Shown here: positions 52,725 to 59,777 of the stretch, in pieces | Layout of the letters: each line of letters begins with the position of its first letter | Numbering within the stretch: position 1 is the stretch's first letter | Assembly: GCF_022842145.1 (NCBI RefSeq) | Contig: NZ_JALHQD010000007.1 | Span: forward strand, 1 to 64,000 | DNA from: Tabrizicola sp. | GTDB lineage: Bacteria > Pseudomonadota > Alphaproteobacteria > Rhodobacterales > Rhodobacteraceae | DNA: 64,000 nt | Direction: 5' to 3' | Notes under the pieces: generated by a model | What the model saw: only the letters and a program-made list of their open reading frames with translations | Told to the model about the DNA's origin: nothing | The model's database searches: none | Translations under genes and position numbers: made by a program

Positions 52725-52796
52725 TTGCCGCGCCTTGCTCGTTGACGCGGCGATGCAGCATGGCATCCTGACCTCAAGCGCCGAGGCAACGAGGTC
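52725..52796 (+). ncRNA. stem-loops of the nas leader RNA
   Basis: Two stem-loops precede the terminator. The first pairs 52725-52732 (ttgccgcg) with 52746-52753 (cgcggcga), with one G-T pair. The second pairs 52770-52775 (gacctc) with 52791-52796 (gaggtc), or alternatively cctc with gagg inside it around an A-initial loop. ANTAR proteins bind paired hairpins with short loops just before a terminator. I could not fix the exact hexanucleotide loops by eye. Confidence 0.55.
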
Positions 52797-52836
52797 TCAA
52801 CCGCGCCATCCCACCACATCGGGAAAGCCGAGCAAT

Positions 52837-52883
52837 GCCGCTTGGGTCCATCGTCATCATGACGAAGGGTCTGGCGGCTTTTT
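52837..52883 (+). terminator. attenuator terminator before nrtA
   Basis: gccgc (52837-52841) pairs with gcggc (52874-52878), and the arm 52843-52857 pairs with 52859-52873 with one mismatch and several G-T pairs. tttttc follows at 52879. The terminator ends 39 bases before the nrtA start, inside the operon leader, so without antitermination it should block the nas genes. Confidence 0.75.
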
Positions 52884-52922
52884 CCATTTCAACGCCCGTC
52901 TCGGGCCACGAGGAACCAAGCC

Positions 52923-54278
52923 ATGACACGCATTTCCGCGCTTCTGCTCTCGACCGCCCTTGCGATGCCCGCCTTTGCCCAAACCTCGGGCATCGAGAAG
53001 GAAGAACTGACGCTGGGTTTCATCAAGCTGACCGACATGGCCCCGCTGGCGATTGCCAAGGAGAAGGGGTTTTTCGAGGACGAGGGCCTGTCGGTGACCT
53101 TGGTGGCACAGTCGAACTGGAAGGTGCTGCTGGACGGCGTCGTCTCGGGCGAGCTGGACGGCGCGCATATGCTGGCGGGGCAACCGATTGCGGCCAGCAT
53201 CGGCTATGGCACCAAGGCCGCGCTGGTGACGCCGTTCTCGATGGATCTGAACGGCAATGCGATCACCGTGTCGAACGCGGTCTGGGAGGAGATGAAGGCC
53301 AATGTGCCAATGGAGGGTGGCAAGCCTGTCCATCCGATCAAGGCCGATGCGCTGAAGCCGGTGATCGAGGCCTATGCCGATGCGGGCACTCCGTTCAATC
53401 TGGGGATGGTGTTCCCCGTATCGACGCATAACTACGAGCTGCGCTACTGGCTGGCGGCGGGCGGGATCAATCCCGGGCTTTACTCTCCGGATGACGTATC
53501 CGGGCAGATCGGGGGCGAGGTCCTGATCAGCGTGACGCCGCCGCCGCAGATGCCCGCCACGCTGGAGGCCGGGACGATCCTTGGCTACGCGGTGGGCGAG
53601 CCGTGGAATCAGGCGGCCGTGGCGAAGGGGATCGGCGTGCCGGTCATCACGGATGCCGAAATCTGGAGGAACAACCCCGAGAAGGTGTTCGGCCTGACCG
53701 CCGAGTTCGTGGAAGCGAACCCGCAGACGGTGCTGGCGCTGACCAAGGCGCTGATCCGCGCGGCGATGTGGCTGGACGAGGGCGACAACGTCAACCGGGC
53801 CGAAGCGGTCGAGATTCTGGCGCGGTCGGAATACGTCGGCGCCGATGCGGCGGTGATCGCCAACAGCATGACCGGCACCTTCGAGTTCGAGCCCGGCGAC
53901 AAACGCCCGGCACCGGATTTCAACGTCTTCTTCCGCTACAATGCGACCTTCCCCTACTATTCCGATGCGGTCTGGACCCTCACCCAGATGCGCCGCTGGG
54001 GTCAGATCAGCGAAGCCAAGCCGGACGCCTGGTACGACGAGACGGCAAAATCGGTCTACAAGCCCGAGATCTACAAGCTGGCCGCCGAAGCGCTGGTTGC
54101 CGACGGCCACGCGACCACGGAGATGTTCGACTTCGACGCCGACGGCTACCGCGAGCCCACGGCAGAGTTCATCGACGGGGTGTCCTATGACGGTAAGGCC
54201 CCCAACGGCTATATCGACAGCCTGATGATCGGGTTGAAGGGCGACCAGACGGTCGTCGGCGGCGCAGTGACGAACTGA
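52923..54278 (+). CDS. nrtA: NrtA, nitrate ABC transporter substrate-binding protein
   Basis: NrtA, 451 residues, the periplasmic binding protein for nitrate/nitrite. The signal peptide is about residues 1-19 ([16 protein letters not shown]). The mature domain has [35 protein letters not shown]-type [38 protein letters not shown] and [20 protein letters not shown], the same ligand-region pattern as NasS. The ATG follows ggaaccaagcc. It is the first gene after the attenuator. Confidence 0.95.
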   Translation: MTRISALLLSTALAMPAFAQTSGIEKEELTLGFIKLTDMAPLAIAKEKGFFEDEGLSVTLVAQSNWKVLLDGVVSGELDGAHMLAGQPIAASIGYGTKAALVTPFSMDLNGNAITVSNAVWEEMKANVPMEGGKPVHPIKADALKPVIEAYADAGTPFNLGMVFPVSTHNYELRYWLAAGGINPGLYSPDDVSGQIGGEVLISVTPPPQMPATLEAGTILGYAVGEPWNQAAVAKGIGVPVITDAEIWRNNPEKVFGLTAEFVEANPQTVLALTKALIRAAMWLDEGDNVNRAEAVEILARSEYVGADAAVIANSMTGTFEFEPGDKRPAPDFNVFFRYNATFPYYSDAVWTLTQMRRWGQISEAKPDAWYDETAKSVYKPEIYKLAAEALVADGHATTEMFDFDADGYREPTAEFIDGVSYDGKAPNGYIDSLMIGLKGDQTVVGGAVTN

Positions 54279-54288
54279 GGGGGCCGCC

Positions 54289-55377
54289 ATGACCATGCTT
54301 GACCCCGCCGCCCTGCCCGAAGAGCCCACTGCACTGCAGGCAGACCGGCTGGCGCGGCTGTCCACTCTGATCTCGCGTTGCGACCCCTGGTTCAAGGTGC
54401 TGGGACTGGCCTGGCTGACGCCTCTGTGGCGGATGCTGGCGGGTGAGAACCCGAAGGGCCAGATCAAGGACCTTTGGCGGCTGGCGCTGGTGCCGCTACT
54501 GGCGATCCTGGCCTTTCTGGCGCTCTGGGCCTGGGCCGCCCCGAAAGTCCAGACCTCGCTTGGTGCGATCCCCGGCCCCGTCCAAGTCTGGGAGCAGGCG
54601 GGTGTCCTGCACGCCGATGCGCTGGCCGAGCGTGACAAGGAGGCGGCCTTCTATGCCAAGCAGTCCGAGAAGAACGCAGCACTGGTGGCAGAAGGCAAGG
54701 CGGATGAGGCGAAGGACCGGCCCTATACCGGCAAGCCGACCTATTACGACCAGATCTTCACGTCGATCCAGACGGTGTTCTTCGGCTTTCTGCTGGCGAC
54801 GCTGGTGGCGGTGCCTTTGGGGATCGTCTCGGGCATGTCGGCGACGGCGAATGCCGCGATCAACCCCCTGGTGCAGATCTTCAAGCCGGTGTCGCCCTTG
54901 GCCTGGCTGCCCATCGTAACGATGGTCGTCTCGGCGGTCTATGCCGGGGACGGCGGCATGTCGAAAAGCTTTGTCATCTCGGCGGTGACGGTGACCTTGT
55001 GCTCGCTGTGGCCGACGCTGATCAACACCGCCCTCGGGGTGGCGTCGATTGACAAGGATCTGGTGAACGTCGGACGGGTGCTGAAGCTTTCGACCTGGAC
55101 GAAGGTGACGCGGCTGGTGTTGCCGTCGGCCCTACCGCTGATCTTCACCGGGCTGCGGCTGTCGCTGGGCGTGGGCTGGATGGTCCTGATCGCCGCAGAG
55201 ATGCTGGCGCAGAACCCGGGACTGGGGAAGTTCGTCTGGGACGAGTTCCAGAACGGCTCGGAACAGTCCCTGGCGCGGATCATGGTGGCGGTGCTGACCA
55301 TCGGGATCATCGGCTTCCTTCTGGACCGGGTGATGTTCGCCCTGCAGCAGGCCTTTACCTTCAGCGGAAAGCGGTGA
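54289..55377 (+). CDS. nrtB: NrtB, nitrate ABC transporter permease
   Basis: NrtB, 362 residues, longer than the 270-290 common in cyanobacteria. An N-terminal cytoplasmic extension of about 65 residues precedes the first membrane helix (VPLLAILAFLALWAWA). A charged Ala/Glu/Lys-rich segment (about residues 105-150, ERDKEAAFYAKQSEKNAALV) lies between the first helix and the canonical permease core. The coupling loop reads STWTKVTRLVLPSALPLIFTGLR. It follows nrtA by 10 bases and precedes the ATPase by 4. Confidence 0.92.
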   Translation: MTMLDPAALPEEPTALQADRLARLSTLISRCDPWFKVLGLAWLTPLWRMLAGENPKGQIKDLWRLALVPLLAILAFLALWAWAAPKVQTSLGAIPGPVQVWEQAGVLHADALAERDKEAAFYAKQSEKNAALVAEGKADEAKDRPYTGKPTYYDQIFTSIQTVFFGFLLATLVAVPLGIVSGMSATANAAINPLVQIFKPVSPLAWLPIVTMVVSAVYAGDGGMSKSFVISAVTVTLCSLWPTLINTALGVASIDKDLVNVGRVLKLSTWTKVTRLVLPSALPLIFTGLRLSLGVGWMVLIAAEMLAQNPGLGKFVWDEFQNGSEQSLARIMVAVLTIGIIGFLLDRVMFALQQAFTFSGKR

Positions 55378-55381
55378 CGTC

Positions 55382-57025
55382 ATGGGCATTCTTGAACTCA
55401 AGGGCGTGTCGAAGGGCTACGGCGACCATGCCGTGCTCAAGCGGTTGGATCTGTCCGTCGCGGAGGGAGAGTTTCTGGCGGTGCTGGGCTTCTCTGGCAC
55501 CGGCAAGACGACGCTGATCAACCTTCTGGCCGGACTGGAATTGCCCGACGCGGGGGAGGTTCTTTTCCAGGGCGCGGCCGTTACCGGGCCGGGACCGGAG
55601 CGCGGGCTGGTCTTCCAGTCCTACGCGCTGATGCCCTGGCTAACGGTCGCGGGGAACATCGCGCTGGCGGTGGATGCGGTGTCCAAGGGGTCGAAGGCCG
55701 ACCGTGCGGCGCTGGTGGCGAAGTATATCGGGATGGTCGAGCTGGCTCATGCGGCGGACCGGCGACCGGCGGAACTGTCGGGCGGGATGCGGCAGCGGGT
55801 TGCCGTGGCGCGGGCGCTGGCGATGCAGCCCAAAGTGTTGTTGATGGACGAGCCCCTCTCCGCGCTGGACGCGCTGACGCGGGCGAATGTGGCATCCGAG
55901 ATCGAGGCGATCTGGGCGGCCGAAAAGCGCACCGTTGTGCTGGTCACCAACGACGTGGACGAGGCCTTGGTGCTGGCCGACCGCATCCTGTGTCTGAACC
56001 CGGACGGGACCTTGGGGGCCGCCTTCACGGTCGACCTGCCCCGGCCGCGTGACCGTTCGGCGATGAATGACGATCCGGTGTTCAAATCGCTTCGGGCGGA
56101 TGTCACGGCCTACCTGATGGACGTCGGCATCAAGGGCAAGGTCGAGGGATCGCGTCTTCTGCCCACCGTCATCCCTCGCCACGCCCTGCCGCGCGCCTAT
56201 GCGCAGGCGGCGAAAAGCTTCACCGACGACCGCTATCTGCAGTTCTCGCAACTCCACAAGGTCTATGCCACGCCGAAGGGTCCATTGACCGTGGTCAAGG
56301 ACTTCAACCTGACCCTGAAGAAGGGCGAGTTCGTCTCCCTCATCGGCCATTCCGGCTGCGGCAAGTCCACTGTCCTGACGATGGCGGCGGGGCTGAACGA
56401 GATCTCCAAAGGCGCAATCAAGCTGGACGGTTTGCACGTCGAAGGGGCCGATCCGGAGCGGGCCGTGGTGTTTCAATCGCCCAGCCTGTTCCCCTGGCTG
56501 ACGGCGCGCGAGAACGTGGCGATCGGCGTGGACCGGGTCTACCCGAAGGCGACGCAGGCCGAGCGGCAGGACGTGGTGGAATACTACCTGGAGCGGGTGG
56601 GGTTGGCCGATGCGATGCACAAGCCCGCGGCGGAGCTGTCGAACGGGATGAAGCAGCGGGTCGGCATCGCGCGGGCCTTTGCCCTGTCGCCGAAGCTTCT
56701 GCTGCTGGATGAACCCTTCGGGATGCTGGACAGCCTGACGCGCTGGGAGTTGCAGGAAGTGCTGATGGAGGTGTGGTCGCGGACCCAGGTCACCGCGATC
56801 TGCGTGACGCATGACGTGGACGAGGCGATCCTTCTGGCCGACCGGGTGGTGATGATGACCAACGGACCTGAGGCCACCATCGGCAAGATCACCGAGGTCA
56901 AACTGCCCCGCCCCCGAACCCGCCGGGCTTTGCTGGATCACGCCGATTACTGGCACTACCGGGCGGAGGTTCTGGGCTTCCTGGAGGAATACGAGCACGG
57001 CGTGAAGAAGAAGGACGCAGCATGA
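55382..57025 (+). CDS. fused double ATPase of the nitrate transporter (NrtC-NrtD type)
   Basis: A 547-residue protein with two complete ABC nucleotide-binding domains in one chain. Domain 1 (about residues 3-250) has Walker A GFSGTGKTT at 36-44, signature LSGGMRQRVAVARAL and Walker B LLMDEPLSALD. Its H-loop reads VTNDVDEAL, with Asn190 in place of the switch His. Domain 2 (about 285-547) has Walker A GHSGCGKST at 322-330, signature LSNGMKQRVGIARAF, Walker B LLLDEPFGMLD and an intact H-loop VTHDVDEAI with His477. In cyanobacteria two separate proteins do this work. It overlaps nirB by 4 bases. Confidence 0.92.
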   Translation: MGILELKGVSKGYGDHAVLKRLDLSVAEGEFLAVLGFSGTGKTTLINLLAGLELPDAGEVLFQGAAVTGPGPERGLVFQSYALMPWLTVAGNIALAVDAVSKGSKADRAALVAKYIGMVELAHAADRRPAELSGGMRQRVAVARALAMQPKVLLMDEPLSALDALTRANVASEIEAIWAAEKRTVVLVTNDVDEALVLADRILCLNPDGTLGAAFTVDLPRPRDRSAMNDDPVFKSLRADVTAYLMDVGIKGKVEGSRLLPTVIPRHALPRAYAQAAKSFTDDRYLQFSQLHKVYATPKGPLTVVKDFNLTLKKGEFVSLIGHSGCGKSTVLTMAAGLNEISKGAIKLDGLHVEGADPERAVVFQSPSLFPWLTARENVAIGVDRVYPKATQAERQDVVEYYLERVGLADAMHKPAAELSNGMKQRVGIARAFALSPKLLLLDEPFGMLDSLTRWELQEVLMEVWSRTQVTAICVTHDVDEAILLADRVVMMTNGPEATIGKITEVKLPRPRTRRALLDHADYWHYRAEVLGFLEEYEHGVKKKDAA

Positions 57026-59445
57026 TGCGGTTGGTTGTCATCGGGGCCGGAATGGCCAGCGGCCGGATGCTGGAGCAGTTGTTCGAGGCGGGGTTTGCCG
57101 GGGAGGTCACCCTGTTCAACGGCGAGCCACGGGGGAACTACAACCGACTGATGCTGTCGCCAGTGCTGTCGGGCGAAAAGACCTACGCTCAGATCGTGAC
57201 GCATGACGACGCCTGGTATGCCGCGCATGGGGTGGAGTGCCGGTTCGGCGAACATGTGACGAAGATTGACCGGGAGCGGAAGGTTGTGGTCTCCAAGCGC
57301 GGCGAGACACCCTATGACGCGCTGGTCATCGCGACGGGGTCGGCTCCGTTCATCATTCCGGTGGCGGGGAAGGAGTTGCCGGGGGTCTGCACCTACCGCG
57401 ACCTGGAAGACACGAATGCGATGATTGCCGCCTCACGCCCCGGGGCCAAGGCGGTGGTGATCGGCGGCGGGTTGCTGGGACTGGAGGCGGCTGCCGGGAT
57501 GGCCGCGCGGGGGGCGGAGGTGACGGTCATTCACCTGATGGGTCACCTGATGGAACGGCAGCTTGATCCCTCGGCCGGGTATCTGCTGCAGAAGGATCTG
57601 GAGCGGCGGGGGATACGCATCCACTGCACGGGCGCGACGAAGGCGATCCTGGGCGCGGAGCGGGTTGAGGCGGTGCTGTTGGAGGATGCCACCGTCTACC
57701 CTGCCGATTTGGTCTGCATGGCCGTGGGTATCCGGCCCGAGGTGCGGCTGGCGACCGACGCGCATCTGGAAATCGGGCGCGGGGTGGTGGTGGACGACCA
57801 GATGCGGACATCGGACCCGGCGATCTTTGCGCTGGGGGAGTGTGTGGAGCACAACAAGCAGCTGTTTGGTCTGGTGGCTCCGCTTTACGATCAGGCCAAG
57901 GTGCTGGCGGCGACGCTGATGGGTACGGAGGCCGCGTTCAGGCCAGTGCAGACGGCGACGAAGCTGAAGGTGACGGGCGTCGACCTCTTCAGCGCGGGCG
58001 ATTTTGCCGATGCGCCGGGACGTGAGGACATCGTGTTCCGCGATCCGGGGCGGGGGGTCTACAAGCGGCTGGTGCTGGAGGGCGACCAGCTGATCGGCGC
58101 GGTGATGTATGGCGACACAGGGGATGGGTCCTGGTTCTTCGACAAGATCAAGTCGGGAGAGGATGTAAGCGGCGCCCGCGAGACGTTGATCTTTGGCCCG
58201 GCCTTCCAGGGGGGTGCCCAAGCGGACCCTCTGGCAGCCGTTGCAGCCTTGCCGCCTGAGGCGGAAATCTGTGGCTGCAACGGCGTCTGCAAGGGCAAGA
58301 TCACGGCCGCCGTGGCCGCTGGCGCGGTGACCTTGGACGCGGTGCGCGTCGAGACCAAGGCCAGCGCCTCGTGCGGGACCTGCACCGGGCTGGTGGAGAA
58401 GGTGATGGCGCTGACGCTGGGCGACAGCTTCACCGCCAACGCCAACCCACCGATGTGCAAATGCACCGACCACACGCATGAAGACGTGCGGAGGATGATC
58501 AAAGCGCAGGGGCTGAAGTCCATTCCAGCGGTGATGCAGGAGTTGGGGTGGAAGACGGTGGGGGGTTGTGCAAGCTGCCGTCCGGCGCTGAACTACTACC
58601 TGATCTCGGACTGGCCGCTGGAGTACCGGGACGACCGGCAGTCGCGCTTCGTCAACGAAAGGAACCACGCCAACATCCAGAAGGACGGAACCTATTCCGT
58701 CGTGCCGCGGATGTGGGGCGGGGTCACGACCTCGGCCGAGTTGCGGGCGATTGCCGATGCGGCCGACCGCTATGCCGTTCCGATGATCAAGGTGACGGGT
58801 GGGCAAAGGATCGACCTTTTGGGCGTGAAGAAGCATGACCTGCCCGCGATCTGGGCCGACCTGAACGACGCCGGGATGGTCAGCGGCCACGCCTATGCCA
58901 AAGGGCTGCGGACGGTAAAGACCTGCGTGGGGACAGAGTTCTGCCGCTTTGGCACGCAGGATTCGACGGGTCTGGGGATCAAGCTGGAAAAGCTGCTCTG
59001 GGGGTCCTGGACGCCTGCAAAGGTGAAGCTGGCGGTCAGTGGCTGCCCCCGGAACTGCGCCGAGGCGACGTGCAAGGATATCGGCGTCGTCTGCGTGGAC
59101 AGCGGCTACCAGATCAGCGTCGCAGGGGCCGCGGGGATGGATGTGAAGGAGACGGAGCTTCTGTGCACCGTCGCGACCGAGGAAGAGGCGATGGAGGTCA
59201 TCTCGGCCTTCGTCCAGCTTTACCGCGAGAACGCGCGCTACCTGCACCGGATCTACAAATGGGTGGCGAAGGTCGGCCTTGACTGGTGCAAGGCGCAGAT
59301 CGCCGACCCCGCCAATCGCCGGGCGCTGCATGACCGCTTCATCCTGTCGCAACGTATCTACCAGACCGATCCTTGGGCCGAACTGGCGGAACGTCCCGCC
59401 GACTGGGCCCCGATTGCCGACCTGACCCTGAGGGCCGCCGAATGA
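57022..59445 (+). CDS. nirB: assimilatory nitrite reductase large subunit
   Basis: NirB, 807 residues, reduces nitrite to ammonium in the cytoplasm. The FAD/NAD domain starts LVVIGAGMASGRMLEQL, with a second dinucleotide motif VVIGGGLLGLEAAAGMAARG. A BFD-like [2Fe-2S] site has Cys417, Cys419, Cys451 and Cys454, and a further Cys-rich BFD-like segment follows (CKCTDHTHEDV, later GGCASCRPAL). The sirohaem/[4Fe-4S] ligands are Cys635, Cys641, Cys675 and Cys679 in TCVGTEFCRFG and SGCPRNC. It is coupled to the ATPase gene upstream and nirD downstream. No sirohaem synthase gene lies in the block. Confidence 0.97.
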   Translation: MMRLVVIGAGMASGRMLEQLFEAGFAGEVTLFNGEPRGNYNRLMLSPVLSGEKTYAQIVTHDDAWYAAHGVECRFGEHVTKIDRERKVVVSKRGETPYDALVIATGSAPFIIPVAGKELPGVCTYRDLEDTNAMIAASRPGAKAVVIGGGLLGLEAAAGMAARGAEVTVIHLMGHLMERQLDPSAGYLLQKDLERRGIRIHCTGATKAILGAERVEAVLLEDATVYPADLVCMAVGIRPEVRLATDAHLEIGRGVVVDDQMRTSDPAIFALGECVEHNKQLFGLVAPLYDQAKVLAATLMGTEAAFRPVQTATKLKVTGVDLFSAGDFADAPGREDIVFRDPGRGVYKRLVLEGDQLIGAVMYGDTGDGSWFFDKIKSGEDVSGARETLIFGPAFQGGAQADPLAAVAALPPEAEICGCNGVCKGKITAAVAAGAVTLDAVRVETKASASCGTCTGLVEKVMALTLGDSFTANANPPMCKCTDHTHEDVRRMIKAQGLKSIPAVMQELGWKTVGGCASCRPALNYYLISDWPLEYRDDRQSRFVNERNHANIQKDGTYSVVPRMWGGVTTSAELRAIADAADRYAVPMIKVTGGQRIDLLGVKKHDLPAIWADLNDAGMVSGHAYAKGLRTVKTCVGTEFCRFGTQDSTGLGIKLEKLLWGSWTPAKVKLAVSGCPRNCAEATCKDIGVVCVDSGYQISVAGAAGMDVKETELLCTVATEEEAMEVISAFVQLYRENARYLHRIYKWVAKVGLDWCKAQIADPANRRALHDRFILSQRIYQTDPWAELAERPADWAPIADLTLRAAE

Positions 59446-59777
59446 CCGCAATGATCGACATTGCCGCGCTGGACGACATTCCCCGCCAAGGCGCGCGGGT
59501 GGTGAAGACGGAGGCCGGATGCGTTGCGGTGTTCCGCACGGCGGACGATCAGGTCTTTGCGCTTGACGACCGCTGTCCGCACAAGGGCGGGCCCTTGTCC
59601 GAGGGGATCGTGCACGGAACATCCGTCACTTGCCCTCTGCATAACTGGGTTTTCGACCTTGCGACCGGGATAGCAAAGGGTGCCGATGAGGGGCAGGTCC
59701 GGACCTATCCGGCGCGCATGGAAAACGGGCGGGTGCTGCTGGACGTGTCTTTCCTTCAACGTCGGTCGGCGGCATGA
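59442..59777 (+). CDS. nirD: assimilatory nitrite reductase small subunit (Rieske type)
   Basis: NirD, 111 residues, with a Rieske fold. The full ligand set for a [2Fe-2S] cluster is present: Cys45 and His47 in RCPHKGGPLSEG, Cys64 and His67 in TCPLHNW. Many enterobacterial NirD proteins lack these ligands, so this subunit probably carries a working cluster. The ATG overlaps the nirB stop; the stop overlaps the nasA start. Confidence 0.95.
   Translation: MTAMIDIAALDDIPRQGARVVKTEAGCVAVFRTADDQVFALDDRCPHKGGPLSEGIVHGTSVTCPLHNWVFDLATGIAKGADEGQVRTYPARMENGRVLLDVSFLQRRSAA

Noticed and set aside
52700-52745. Sigma-54 promoter before nrtA (taggcc ... ttgc)
   Set aside because: The GG and GC pairs are 10 bases apart instead of the required 12, so the -24/-12 pattern is not met.
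52857-54638. Open frame of 593 codons on the minus strand opposite nrtA
   Set aside because: It runs across the nrtA/nrtB junction and through the attenuator with no ribosome site or domain.
57433-59622. Open frame of 729 codons on the minus strand opposite nirB
   Set aside because: It is a codon-bias shadow; nirB on the plus strand has all cofactor ligands in frame.
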